Assembly (NCBI GenBank): GCA_900316995.1 | Contig: ONEZ01000013.1 | Coordinates: 1-64,000, forward strand | Source of the DNA: an uncultured Bacteroidales bacterium | Lineage (GTDB): Bacteria > Bacteroidota > Bacteroidia > Bacteroidales > Paludibacteraceae | DNA: 64,000 nucleotides | Reading direction: 5' to 3' | Shown here: piece after piece, positions 28,429 through 36,864 of the stretch | Position numbering within the stretch: position 1 is the first letter of the stretch | Layout: the number at the start of each line of letters is the position of its first letter | Program-made: the position numbers and the translations under genes | The notes under the pieces: generated by a model | What the model saw: the letters and a program-made list of their open reading frames with translations, nothing else | Told to the model about the DNA's origin: nothing | Database searches by the model: none

Positions 28429-29010
28429 TCAAAAAAACATTGCAGATTGCCCTAAATCCTCTACCACTATCTTAATACCGATGGCAATAAGTATTATTCC
28501 GCCAAACAATCCGTATCTGAATTTGAATTTTGAACCTAAATAAGTACCCAAAAGTGACCCTATAATTGAAAAAATAAAACTGCCTAAGCCTATTATTGTC
28601 ACGCCCTTGACAAGTGACTCTGGATAGCCTAAAAACACAAGCCCAGTGGCAAGCGCATCAATACTTGTAGCCACAGAGAGAAGCAGTACTGTTGCCACAC
28701 GATATGGGCTTTTTGACTCCTCTACATCCTCTTCCTTGCCACGTAGATCATCCAATATCATTTTGCCACCTATAAGAGTAAGAATTATCATGGCAATCCA
28801 GTGGTCATAATCCTTTATGGCGTCAATGAATTCATATCCCACGCAATAGCCTATTAAAGGCATACCGCCTTGAAACAGTCCAAACATAACTGCCATAAAA
28901 AAAATGCCACCCCATAATGGTTTGGCATTTGCTCCCGCTTTGGCAACTGAGACTGCAAAACAATCCATTGCAAGCCCCACAGACAGCAGTATTATGGTAA
29001 ATATATCCAA
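28429..29010 (-). CDS. mntP: Manganese efflux pump MntP family protein
   Basis: A 193-residue membrane protein with six hydrophobic helices in two repeats. The family's paired acidic motifs are present: GLAMDCFAVSVAKA in the first half and VATSIDALATGLVF in the second, with an acidic cytoplasmic loop (KEEDVEESKS) between. It should export Mn2+. It follows tkt by 48 bases on the same strand; the gap is a family C repeat. No yybP-ykoY riboswitch is seen in that short gap. Confidence 0.9.
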   Translation of the reverse strand: MDIFTIILLSVGLAMDCFAVSVAKAGANAKPLWGGIFFMAVMFGLFQGGMPLIGYCVGYEFIDAIKDYDHWIAMIILTLIGGKMILDDLRGKEEDVEESKSPYRVATVLLLSVATSIDALATGLVFLGYPESLVKGVTIIGLGSFIFSIIGSLLGTYLGSKFKFRYGLFGGIILIAIGIKIVVEDLGQSAMFF

Positions 29011-29016
29011 TGTTTA

Positions 29017-29055
29017 CAATCTTGAGATCCTTCACTTCTTTCTGGATGACGTCAA
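29017..29055. repeat. Intergenic repeat family C copy between tkt and mntP
   Basis: CTTGAGATCCTTCACTTC then TTTCTGGATGACG, the reverse orientation of CGTCATCC...GAAGGATCTCAAG. Related copies lie at 47517 and 63404. CGTCATCC and GGATGACG-like ends can form a hairpin. Confidence 0.6.
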
Positions 29056-29058
29056 AGT

Positions 29059-31095
29059 TCAAAACTTTGCAACGTAATCCTTAACCTTACCATACACGCT
29101 TTCTCCGTTAAACCCGAATTTTTCATCAAGAACGGTATATGGAGCTGAAAGTCCAAAGTGGTCAAGACCTGCAACCATGCCTCTGAGACCTACTGTACGC
29201 TGAAGTGTCATTGGTAGGCCAGCTGTCAGTCCAAACACTGGCTTACTATAATCAATCACACTGCGACGATACTCTTCATCCTGTTCAAAGAAAAGCCCTT
29301 CGCTTGGAATGGAAACTATTTTTACTTTCATACCGTCACGTTCCTCAAGCAGTTTGGCGGCGTCAAAGAGAGTTGACACTTCTGAGCCACTTGCAACAAG
29401 GGTGACATCGGCGTTTTGAACATCTTTAACAATATAGGCACCTCTCTTGGCTCCAAGACAGCTCTCATACTTATTCTCTCCACGAGGCAGACTTTTAATA
29501 TTCTGGCGTGATAGGATAAGACCTGTAGGAGTATCTTTATTCTCAAGAGCCATCTGCCATGCTACGGTGGTTTCATCTACATCAGCAGGGCGTAGAACAA
29601 GCATTGAGTTTTTACCTCTATGATTCTTCACAGCCTCCATTAGTCTTACTTGCAGCTCCTGCTCAATAGGCTGGTGCGTAGGACCGTCCTCGCCTACTCT
29701 AAAGGCGTCATGAGTCCAGACATATATTACCTGCAGACGCTGCAGTGCTGACATACGGAACGCCGGCTTCATATAGTCAGAGAACACAAAGAATGTACCG
29801 CACACTGGTATGATACCTCCGTGCAGAGCCATACCGTTCATAATGCAAGCCATGGTAAGCTCACTTACACCAGCATGCAGGAATCCGCCTGAGAAATCAC
29901 CTTTGACAATAGGTTTGCTGTTCTTTAAGAATCCCTCTGTCTTATCTGAATTAGAGAGGTCAGCAGAAGATACTATCATGTTCTCAATCTTACCTGAGAA
30001 TAGAGCCAGCATAGCTCCCGATGCGGAGCGTGTAGCTTGATCCTGTTTCTGCTGTATAGCTGAGAAATCAATTTCAGGCAACTCTTTGTTATAGAATGAC
30101 TTGAATTTCTTGTAATGCTCAGGGTGACCAGCAGCGAATTCAGCCTCCTCTGCCTTACGGCGGCGTACTATCTCTCTAAGCTGAGCCTTGCGCTCCTCAT
30201 AAATCTGAGCAGCCTCAGGGAATATCTGGAAAGGATTCTCTGGATCACCGCCAAGACCGGCAATAGTCTTAGCCACATCAACGCCAGCCTTGGAAAGTGG
30301 CTGACCATGTGTGGAAACCAAATTCTCACAACTTTCACCGTTAGGGCCTTTAGCACCCTTGCCCATAAGTGTATTGCCTATGATAAGTGTAGGACGTTCC
30401 GTCTCTTCATTTGCTTTCTTTAACGCCTCACGAATCTCAGCAGCATCGTTGCCGTTGATAGTCATAACATTCCAGCCCCATGAGCGGTACTTCATAGCAG
30501 TATCCTCGCCACTAACTTCATCCACAAAAGTGGATAGCTGAACATTATTGGCATCAAAAAACATGATTAGATTACTCAAGCCAAGCAGACCGGCAATACG
30601 GCCTGCACCTTGTGAAATCTCCTCCTGAATACCACCGTCAGAAATGTATGTGTAAATTTTGTGCTTTGTCCACTCGCCAAAACGTGCTGCAAGGAAACGC
30701 TCTGCGATGGCAGCTCCGACAGCCATTGTATGACCCTGGCCAAGAGGACCGGATGTGTTTTCAATTCCGTGTGCGTAGTCCACTTCCGGGTGACCAGGAC
30801 AAACAGTTCCCCACTGGCGGAATGTCTTAAGATCTTCCAATGAGTATCTGCCGGCAAGCGCAAGCACTGAGTAGAGCATAGGAGACATGTGGCCTGGATC
30901 AAGGAAGAAACGGTCACGATTCACCCATAATGCGTCATCAGGATCATATTCAAGAAACTCAGAGTAAAGCACATTTATAAAATCAGCTCCACCCATAGCA
31001 CCGCCTGGGTGTCCTGACTTGGCTTTCTCAACCATTGCAGCTGAAAGAACACGTATGTTGTCAGCCGCCTTGTTCAGTTGTGATACGGAATTCAT
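29059..31095 (-). CDS. tkt: Transketolase
   Basis: A 678-residue full-length TPP enzyme of the non-oxidative pentose phosphate pathway. Seen: KSGHPGGAMGGADF (substrate-binding histidine), SDGGIQEEISQGAGR with DANNVQL (TPP/Mg2+ motif), and GEDGPTHQPIEQ. ATG 31095 (MNSVSQLNKAAD) is chosen over the TTG at 31113. A -7 element TACCTTTG lies about 35 bases upstream. mntP may be co-transcribed. Confidence 0.95.
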   Translation of the reverse strand: MNSVSQLNKAADNIRVLSAAMVEKAKSGHPGGAMGGADFINVLYSEFLEYDPDDALWVNRDRFFLDPGHMSPMLYSVLALAGRYSLEDLKTFRQWGTVCPGHPEVDYAHGIENTSGPLGQGHTMAVGAAIAERFLAARFGEWTKHKIYTYISDGGIQEEISQGAGRIAGLLGLSNLIMFFDANNVQLSTFVDEVSGEDTAMKYRSWGWNVMTINGNDAAEIREALKKANEETERPTLIIGNTLMGKGAKGPNGESCENLVSTHGQPLSKAGVDVAKTIAGLGGDPENPFQIFPEAAQIYEERKAQLREIVRRRKAEEAEFAAGHPEHYKKFKSFYNKELPEIDFSAIQQKQDQATRSASGAMLALFSGKIENMIVSSADLSNSDKTEGFLKNSKPIVKGDFSGGFLHAGVSELTMACIMNGMALHGGIIPVCGTFFVFSDYMKPAFRMSALQRLQVIYVWTHDAFRVGEDGPTHQPIEQELQVRLMEAVKNHRGKNSMLVLRPADVDETTVAWQMALENKDTPTGLILSRQNIKSLPRGENKYESCLGAKRGAYIVKDVQNADVTLVASGSEVSTLFDAAKLLEERDGMKVKIVSIPSEGLFFEQDEEYRRSVIDYSKPVFGLTAGLPMTLQRTVGLRGMVAGLDHFGLSAPYTVLDEKFGFNGESVYGKVKDYVAKF

Positions 31096-31129
31096 AATGT
31101 TTTGAGGTATCAAATGCAGTAATATAGCG

Positions 31130-31137
31130 CAAAGGTA
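31130..31137 (-). promoter_or_regulatory. -7 element of tkt
   Basis: TACCTTTG on the minus strand, leader about 30 bases. The only nearby TTG (31154-31156) is 16 bases away, shorter than usual. Confidence 0.45.
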
Positions 31138-31163
31138 GTCATAATTAAATGAACAACACCCTA

Positions 31164-32033
31164 TTATTTGCTTATTTTATTAACAATGTTCTGTTTCTTT
31201 TTATACGGTATCTGATATGAGAGTATATACTCAAAACCAAAAGTGGCGGTATTAGTGTTATACTGACCAAAACCAGGTATAAAAGCAGGGTAATCAATCT
31301 CCTTCTTGTAGAAATGAGGGAATGCCCTAACCTTTACGTTCACCCCCATAAAAAAGCTCTTATAGACCTGAACTCTCACACCCACCACAAACTCAAACCA
31401 TCCCACATTCACATTACGCTTCTCATTTGTCATGTAAGTACGCTCTTTCCAATACAGGTTTTCAAGAAGAGCATTAGAGACCGTGTAGTTTACATTTGAC
31501 AAACCATATCTCACACCCACACCAAACGTATGGTCTTTTTTTCTGTCTGGTTTGAAATTCAAGAAGTTATAGTTAGCTCCAAAGCGGAAAAAGAAACCAT
31601 CTGACTTATAGTGGGAGTTAGAGAACTCATGGTTCATAAACATCATACCATACTCCACCACAGGAAACAAACGCTGCCAGAGAGAGACGTCAAAACTCAC
31701 CACAAATTCAAACCTTCCACCATTAAACAGAGTTGCAATGGGATTAAAAATATCCACATTAACGTATGCGCCTTGATATACTGGAGACTTTAGTTTAGGC
31801 ACCTGCCTCACATTGTCACGGCTTATAACCATAGTGGAGTCCAGATGAACCACCCCTATCTTTTCATTCTTCTGTTGCAGTGTGTCAGATGAAAGTTTAA
31901 GCGTATCAGTTGCAACCTTGAGTGTGTCAGTCGCAATCTTAAGTGTGTCCTTAGCCTCTGCAGCATTAAGAGACACAACAGCCAAAAACAGGAGCAAGGC
32001 AGAACTAATTGTATATCTTAATGTGGACATCAC
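31164..32033 (-). CDS. DUF6048-type outer-membrane beta-barrel protein
   Basis: A 289-residue exported protein. After the signal peptide (cut near A-A-E-A) come three near-identical 7-residue repeats of the type DTLKIAT/DTLKVAT/DTLKLSS, then a beta-rich barrel with aromatic-ended strands (FFFRFGANYNFLNF, TFGFEYILSYQIP). I believe it belongs to DUF6048. Its start overlaps the upstream lipoprotein gene by 29 bases. Last gene of a five-gene envelope cluster. Function unknown. Confidence 0.7.
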   Translation of the reverse strand: MMSTLRYTISSALLLFLAVVSLNAAEAKDTLKIATDTLKVATDTLKLSSDTLQQKNEKIGVVHLDSTMVISRDNVRQVPKLKSPVYQGAYVNVDIFNPIATLFNGGRFEFVVSFDVSLWQRLFPVVEYGMMFMNHEFSNSHYKSDGFFFRFGANYNFLNFKPDRKKDHTFGVGVRYGLSNVNYTVSNALLENLYWKERTYMTNEKRNVNVGWFEFVVGVRVQVYKSFFMGVNVKVRAFPHFYKKEIDYPAFIPGFGQYNTNTATFGFEYILSYQIPYKKKQNIVNKISK

Positions 32034-32487
32034 CTTCTAAATTTAAAATTTCCGCCTTATATATCTCAGCCTTCTTCACAAAAGTGTTTGATGTATAAGA
32101 CATATCCTTAATATAATACGACGCCACACAGCCACACTCCTTATTCACAAAGAAAGGCCTGACATTGCAGTTCACTGTCAGCACAAAAGAAACAGTAACC
32201 TCCTCTTCTGTAGCCGGCTTTATAACAAACTCATACTCTGTCTTCTCTTGTGTAATGTGTAGTGGCAGAAACACTGAGTTCACATTTACGTTATTGTACA
32301 AAATTGAGTCACTGCCCACCCCCTTTACAGTGAGACGTTGCACGGTTAATGGCTTGAGAGAAATAGAATCTAAAAAGGCCACACCAAGCAGAGAGCGTCT
32401 GGACTCATAGCACTCTGACGTACACGATGCTAAAACCACGCCCGCAAACAAAGCTAACGCAACTGCTATTTTAGTAAAAGTCTTCAC
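32005..32487 (-). CDS. DUF6452-type lipoprotein
   Basis: A 160-residue predicted lipoprotein: the signal peptide ends in the lipobox LASC (Cys 21). The mature protein is beta-rich with cysteines (SECYESRR, NCNVRP, KECGCVASYYIK) that could form disulphides in the periplasm. It resembles DUF6452, which I recall next to DUF6048 in Bacteroidales; the two overlapping genes here fit a functional pair. Partner and substrate unknown. Confidence 0.7.
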   Translation of the reverse strand: MKTFTKIAVALALFAGVVLASCTSECYESRRSLLGVAFLDSISLKPLTVQRLTVKGVGSDSILYNNVNVNSVFLPLHITQEKTEYEFVIKPATEEEVTVSFVLTVNCNVRPFFVNKECGCVASYYIKDMSYTSNTFVKKAEIYKAEILNLEGDVHIKIYN

Positions 32488-33012
32488 CTATACAAAATAT
32501 TTCTTTATCTCATTCTTTACAAATGAAATTGCAAGCTGGGTTGGAGAATCCTCGCTCTGGTTATATGTGGCAAGTATCACATTTGCAAGCTGCGCAGATG
32601 GCGCTTCTGGTGGAACCTTTGCAGCACAAGCGTTAATAAGTTGTATAATATTCTCCTTAGCGTTTCTAATAACGCTCCATGCCTCATCACTCACATAAAC
32701 CTGCTGAGCCACATTATGTTCATATTCAGCTCTAATGTCAATAAGCAGAGACGCATGGTACTGAAGAGCCGTAAGAGTATCATCCTGAAGGCGTACGAGA
32801 AGGCTGTCAGGGCTGATTCTTTCAAGGAACAGCACCATACGCTCATAAGCATTAAGGCGTATAGGCAGCGTGGTTTTCTGACTCTCCTTGGCCAAAAGGT
32901 ATCTACGGCGTGCATTCTCCTCCTTTGTAAAATTACGTAGCATCACATATACCACGATGAAAACAATCAGCGCAGGAATTGTGTAAGCTAATATTTGTAA
33001 GAACAGTTCCAT
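32488..33012 (-). CDS. Conserved membrane-anchored protein of unknown function
   Basis: A 174-residue protein with one N-terminal membrane helix (about residues 4-24) followed by a basic stretch (NARRRYLLAKES) and a helical cytoplasmic domain (LNAYERMVLFLERISPDSLL, SLLIDIRAEYEHNVAQQ). Similar proteins are widespread in Bacteroidales. It abuts the lipoprotein gene and lies 21 bases after the glycosyltransferase, so it belongs to the same operon. Confidence 0.7.
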   Translation of the reverse strand: MELFLQILAYTIPALIVFIVVYVMLRNFTKEENARRRYLLAKESQKTTLPIRLNAYERMVLFLERISPDSLLVRLQDDTLTALQYHASLLIDIRAEYEHNVAQQVYVSDEAWSVIRNAKENIIQLINACAAKVPPEAPSAQLANVILATYNQSEDSPTQLAISFVKNEIKKYFV

Positions 33013-33033
33013 AAAAAATATTTATGACGTGGG

Positions 33034-33990
33034 TTATTTGTCAATTGTCGTCTGTATTTGATATTTGTTACGTTCATTTGATGAGCGTGCTATAAGCTCG
33101 CCAAGGAATCCTGTAACAAAGAACTGCGTACCAAGCACCATGGAAAGCATTGCCAAATAAAAATATGGGCTGTTTGCTATAAGTGGCGCCCTGTACCCCA
33201 TTATTATGGCCTTAAGTTTAATGGCTCCAACCACAATCACCATAATTAATCCTACCAGGAACATTACAGAGCCCCATACACCAAAGAAGTGCATAGGCCT
33301 TACTCCAAACTTAGAGAGGAACCACAAGCTAAGCAAATCAAGGTATCCATGTATAAAACGGTCAAAACCAAACTTGCTCTTTCCAAACTTACGTGCCTGA
33401 TGGTGAACCTCTTTCTCCCCTATCTTATCAAAACCCGCATTCTTAGCAAGGTATGGAATATAGCGGTGCATCTCGCCATATACCTCTATATTCTTAACCA
33501 CATCAAGGCGATATGCCTTTAAGCCGCAGTTAAAGTCATGAAGCTTTATGCCTGAAACCTTACGGGCCGTTGCATTAAACAGTTTGCTTGGCAGATTCTT
33601 TGTAAGTGCAGGGTCATAGCGCTTCTTCTTCCACCCAGATACCAAGTCATAACCATCCTCCACTATCATACGGTATAGTTCCGGTATCTCATCAGGGCTG
33701 TCCTGAAGGTCTGCATCCATGGTAATGACCACATCGCCCTGAGCCTTTTCAAACCCACAATAAAGGGCAGGTGACTTACCATAATTGCGTCTGAACTTTA
33801 TACCCTTTACCTCATTATTCTCCTTTGAAAGGCCAACAATAGCATCCCATGAGCCATCGGTGGAGCCATCATCAACAAAAATAACCTCAAAAGTGAAGTT
33901 ATTCTCAATCATCACACGCTTTATCCATGCAAACAGCTCTGGAATTGATTCAAGTTCATTATACAAAGGTATTACTACTGACAGATCCAT
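33034..33990 (-). CDS. Membrane-anchored family 2 glycosyltransferase (GtrB/DPM1-like)
   Basis: A 318-residue protein. The GT-A domain shows DLSVVIPLYNELESIP, FVDDGSTDGSWD and TMDADLQDSPDEIPEL (the D-x-D region), then GLKAYRLDV. Two membrane helices form the C-terminus (VMFLVGLIMVIVVGAI and FYLAMLSMVLGTQFFV). Such enzymes move a sugar onto undecaprenyl or dolichyl phosphate for later use on the outer face. It lies 31 bases downstream of the DUF4199 gene; that gap holds a repeat A copy. Confidence 0.9.
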   Translation of the reverse strand: MDLSVVIPLYNELESIPELFAWIKRVMIENNFTFEVIFVDDGSTDGSWDAIVGLSKENNEVKGIKFRRNYGKSPALYCGFEKAQGDVVITMDADLQDSPDEIPELYRMIVEDGYDLVSGWKKKRYDPALTKNLPSKLFNATARKVSGIKLHDFNCGLKAYRLDVVKNIEVYGEMHRYIPYLAKNAGFDKIGEKEVHHQARKFGKSKFGFDRFIHGYLDLLSLWFLSKFGVRPMHFFGVWGSVMFLVGLIMVIVVGAIKLKAIIMGYRAPLIANSPYFYLAMLSMVLGTQFFVTGFLGELIARSSNERNKYQIQTTIDK

Positions 33991-33995
33991 TTTTT

Positions 33996-34016
33996 CAGTT
34001 GATAGTTGATAGTTAT
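33996..34016. repeat. Intergenic repeat family A copy
   Basis: Units CAGTTGA, TAGTTGA, TAGTTAT between the GT2 start and the DUF4199 stop, related to the TTGACAG arrays elsewhere. Confidence 0.55.
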
Positions 34017-34021
34017 AATTC

Positions 34022-34549
34022 TCAACCCTTAAATTTTTTATTAACTATTCCAGCGATTGGCAACCCAAGTATGAGCCCAACCACTATGTTTATCCAGACA
34101 GTCTGAATTGCCACTGTTGATGCTGACGGTACACCCACCTCCTTAATCTGTGCCAAGAAATCATTAATAGAAGGCTGGCTTTCAGAGTATTTGGCAAGTG
34201 CTTCCGTAAGATGCGAAACCTGCTGCGCTATATAGTCTGGATTTATAAACTTATAATATATGAACTGCGCTATGGCAAGAATCATTGAGCCAAAGAAAAA
34301 GAGATATATGCAAAAACGGAGCAATGTGCCAAAGGTGACATCGGTGTCTGTGATGCTACGACGGAAAGAGAGTGTAAGCCAATACGCCACAAATGGTACA
34401 AGCATCATAAGAAAGCCTGAAAAAAATGCGCCCACAGAACCGTCAGACATAACCTCAGCCACTAATTTCAAGACCAACAACGCACCCAGCCATACACCGT
34501 AGTACATAGCCTGCTTTGTTGTATATTGCCTTAGTTCTATATAGTCCAT
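34022..34549 (-). CDS. DUF4199 membrane protein
   Basis: A 175-residue protein with four hydrophobic helices and a soluble loop (about residues 95-140) between the third and fourth. The pattern and its place before a GT2 gene match DUF4199, a Bacteroidota family of unknown role. ATG 34549 (MDYIELRQY) is used because a -7 element lies just upstream and AAGGA precedes it; a frame from 34591 would run through that promoter. First gene of the cluster 34549-31164. Confidence 0.75.
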   Translation of the reverse strand: MDYIELRQYTTKQAMYYGVWLGALLVLKLVAEVMSDGSVGAFFSGFLMMLVPFVAYWLTLSFRRSITDTDVTFGTLLRFCIYLFFFGSMILAIAQFIYYKFINPDYIAQQVSHLTEALAKYSESQPSINDFLAQIKEVGVPSASTVAIQTVWINIVVGLILGLPIAGIVNKKFKG

Positions 34550-34564
34550 ATCCTTATAATTTTG

Positions 34565-34572
34565 CAAAGGTA
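34565..34572 (-). promoter_or_regulatory. -7 element of the DUF4199-GT2 operon
   Basis: TACCTTTG on the minus strand, leader about 12 bases. It lies back-to-back with the SRP RNA promoter on the other strand. Confidence 0.5.
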
Positions 34573-34592
34573 CAAAAAATCCGCTAAACATA

Positions 34593-34623
34593 TTTGTTTT
34601 TCAGAAAAAATACCCTACCTTTG
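34593..34623 (+). promoter_or_regulatory. Promoter of the SRP RNA
   Basis: TTTG (34593-34596) and TACCTTTG (34616-34623) with a 19-base spacer. Transcription would start about 5-7 bases downstream, at the 5' end of the RNA. Confidence 0.7.
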
Positions 34624-34629
34624 CACTTC

Positions 34630-34725
34630 GGAAAGGTACTACACGACCAGCTCCCTTCCAATCCCCCAGGGCTTGACCGCAGCAAGGGTACGTTGGTTGA
34701 GCGGTGCGATGTAGAGCGCCTTTCC
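34630..34725 (+). ncRNA. ffs: Signal recognition particle RNA, small bacterial type
   Basis: About 96 bases. The ends pair (GGAAAGG at 34630 with CCTTTCC at 34719-34725). The central part CCCCCAGGGCTTGACC then GCAGCAAGGGTA has the conserved apical hairpin and the asymmetric GCAGCA side of the Ffh-binding site. It has its own consensus promoter and is followed by a T-run (34726-34731). The open frame read through it (opening at 34594) is therefore not coding. Confidence 0.85.
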
Positions 34726-34749
34726 TTTTTTGTTTTAAATTTCACCAAA

Positions 34750-35244
34750 TTGAAAACCATAGGTCTTTTATCTGACACTCACGGCTACTGGGATGAACGG
34801 TACGCCACGTTTTTTGCAGAGTGTGATGAAATATGGCACGCTGGCGACATAGGCTCTCTTGAGGTGTATAACAGACTAATGGAATTAAAACCGGTAAGAG
34901 CAGTCACGGGTAACATAGACGGATACCCTCTACGCTCTATGCTAAAGGCCGAAATGACATTCTGCATTGAAGGTGTTAATGTATATATGACACACATAGG
35001 CGGCTACCCTGGCAAATATGCTCCTGGCATAGAAAACAAGCTACGAACGCAAAATATTAACTTATTTATATCTGGCCATTCGCATATACTCAAAGTGGTA
35101 AATGATGCAAAATTAGGATTGCTACATATCAATCCTGGGGCTGCTGGTCTGCAAGGCTGGCAGCTACAACGCACACTTGTACGATTTAAAATAGAAAACT
35201 CCAAAATCTCTGATTTAGAGGTTCTGGAGCTTAAACTTCATTAG
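34750..35244 (+). CDS. YfcE/MJ0936-type metallophosphoesterase
   Basis: A 164-residue phosphodiesterase with all metal-binding blocks: GLLSDTHG (D-x-H), IWHAGDIGS, VTGNID, MTHIGG and ISGHSHI, then NPGAAGLQG. Such enzymes hydrolyse small phosphodiesters in the cytoplasm. The start is taken as TTG 34750 (L-K-T-I-G-L-L-S-D), because family members begin just before this strand and everything upstream is SRP RNA. It depends on readthrough of the SRP RNA terminator or an unseen promoter. Confidence 0.85.
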   Translation: MKTIGLLSDTHGYWDERYATFFAECDEIWHAGDIGSLEVYNRLMELKPVRAVTGNIDGYPLRSMLKAEMTFCIEGVNVYMTHIGGYPGKYAPGIENKLRTQNINLFISGHSHILKVVNDAKLGLLHINPGAAGLQGWQLQRTLVRFKIENSKISDLEVLELKLH

Positions 35245-35264
35245 TACATCATTAACGCTATAAA

Positions 35265-36632
35265 CTACCTTATCAGGCTCACCGTTCCCTTCTTCACATA
35301 TTTGATACGGTTACCCTTCTCGTCCTTATCATCGCCGGTAGCCTCTATGATATAAAGATAGGCGCCCTCAGCAGCCGGCTTCCCGTTAATTGTGCCGTCC
35401 CATCCGTCAGAAGGGTCATCCCAGTCATAAATCAGCCTGCCCCAAGTGTTATATACACTACCATGGAACTTTATAATAGATTTGTAAGCCACCTTGAATA
35501 TGTCATTCTTGCCATCGCCGTTGGGAGTAAAGACATTTGGCACATCAAGAGCGGAAGTAAGCACTTCTATCACAAACTCCTTTCTCTGTGTACACCCCAT
35601 ATTATCCGTTTCCGTTATAGAACTATTTGACACTTCACCCCTTAGGTAATATGTACCACTCTCAGCAAAAGTGTAACGGAAATCGCGGTCTTTTATTTTG
35701 GCTATCACACTATTATACTGATTATCAGAAGATAATGTCCAGTCATAGAAAAATGCTGCCGGCGATGAGTAGTTAAGCACCTCTACATTCAGCGGTGCAG
35801 AACCCTTAAGCCTTGTAACAGACTCCTGTGCCTCCCGTGGTTCGCCACGGTCACGCTCATTGGTGGCGTCCTCTCTTATCCTCACGCTTGAAAGCATGTG
35901 TGTCTCCACTGCGTATGGCATATAAGTGGCTTCGCTTACCACCTTTACAGTATCATCAAACGCCATTGAGAAACGAGTACCCTTAAATGTGAACTTGGTA
36001 CTGTCAAGAGGTGCAGGCAACACATAATTATAATCATCATCAACAAAGTATCCAATCTCCTCTGTTATATATGATTGAGATTCATAGTATGTGGAGTCAT
36101 AACTTAAATAGTACTGTTGTTTTAATGTAAATTTAGGTTCCGCATCGCCGGGGTTCACATACTCCATAGCTTTAACATCCTTGTGAAAGAATACATTTAC
36201 AATATAACACCAGTCTTTTGAGTCTGAATCAAATGTCACAAAGCAGTTTGACGGCTTATAATCACTATAAAGGAAAATCCAAACCGTCATCTTAACCTCA
36301 TTCTTATCATTCAGCACTGCGTAACCCATGGAATGAGCCTCTTTGCTAATGGTGACTTCTGTCTCGGTTACAGCCTCAGCCTCCTGCTTAAGAAGTTCCA
36401 CACCACCATTTAAGTCAAATTGGTACCAACTGAATTTAGACGGCTCGCCGCCTTCATCAACCATATACACCAAATTTACATCTTCAAGGCTTTTAACCAC
36501 CATTACGGAGTCAACTTCAGATTCCTCTGCCGCCTTAGTCACCAAGTAATCAGTACCATGAATACTAATTTCTGCATGCAACATTACTGCTAACACACAA
36601 AAAAACAAAAGTATAAAATTTTTTTTTGTCAT
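35265..36632 (-). CDS. Secreted protein with PKD-like and gliding/T9SS C-terminal domains
   Basis: A 455-residue protein with signal peptide (MTKKNFILLFFCVLAVMLHA). The middle is beta-rich; a PKD-like domain around residues 285-350 contains FFYDWTLSSDNQYNS and GTYYLRGEVSN. The C-terminus is the gliding-motility-associated (CHU_C/TIGR04131) domain: DVPNVFTPNGDGKNDIFKV, YNTWGRLIYDW and AEGAYLYIIEA. That domain targets proteins for type IX secretion, so the genome should encode a T9SS; the cargo role is unknown. Convergent with the phosphoesterase. Confidence 0.88.
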   Translation of the reverse strand: MTKKNFILLFFCVLAVMLHAEISIHGTDYLVTKAAEESEVDSVMVVKSLEDVNLVYMVDEGGEPSKFSWYQFDLNGGVELLKQEAEAVTETEVTISKEAHSMGYAVLNDKNEVKMTVWIFLYSDYKPSNCFVTFDSDSKDWCYIVNVFFHKDVKAMEYVNPGDAEPKFTLKQQYYLSYDSTYYESQSYITEEIGYFVDDDYNYVLPAPLDSTKFTFKGTRFSMAFDDTVKVVSEATYMPYAVETHMLSSVRIREDATNERDRGEPREAQESVTRLKGSAPLNVEVLNYSSPAAFFYDWTLSSDNQYNSVIAKIKDRDFRYTFAESGTYYLRGEVSNSSITETDNMGCTQRKEFVIEVLTSALDVPNVFTPNGDGKNDIFKVAYKSIIKFHGSVYNTWGRLIYDWDDPSDGWDGTINGKPAAEGAYLYIIEATGDDKDEKGNRIKYVKKGTVSLIR

Positions 36633-36643
36633 CAGATTTAATT

Positions 36644-36787
36644 CTAATTCTTTACACAGCGGAGACTGATAGCACCAGCCCTTTCAGTGTCCGAGCTATC
36701 GTCTATACCATCATACCTTAATTGCAACTGCGAAGGTACAACATTCCGCTGAAATAGCAAAATACCGCTATAAATTTCCACCAACAT
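36644..36787 (-). pseudogene. 47-codon remnant resembling the C-terminus of a FISUMP-type surface protein
   Basis: A short frame from ATG 36787 to TAG 36644 ends in TERAGAISLRCVKN. The ending S-x-R-C-V-K/R-x is typical of Bacteroidota surface proteins with a Fibrobacter succinogenes major paralogous domain. Here only the tail is present, 11 bases before the T9SS-type gene. It could be a remnant of a larger gene or chance; I judge the ending too family-like to ignore. Confidence 0.3.
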
Positions 36788-36810
36788 TTTAGATTTAATA
36801 TAATTTTAGT

Positions 36811-36826
36811 TACCTTTGTAACTTTG
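36811..36826 (+). promoter_or_regulatory. Tandem -7 elements before the LysM gene
   Basis: TACCTTTG (36811-36818) directly followed by TAACTTTG (36819-36826). No good -33 box for either. Leader about 35-45 bases to ATG 36865. Confidence 0.45.
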
Positions 36827-36864
36827 TATTTGAATAGGAGTCAATACTACAAATCACAACCTAA

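Noticed and set aside
28231..28455. 74-residue frame with GARTLDPLIKSQLLYQLSY
   Set aside because: It is the reverse-strand reading of the tRNA-Lys gene, a well-known spurious translation.
34594..34749. N-terminal extension of the metallophosphoesterase
   Set aside because: These codons lie in the SRP RNA and its promoter; family members begin at the strand KTIGLLSDTHG.
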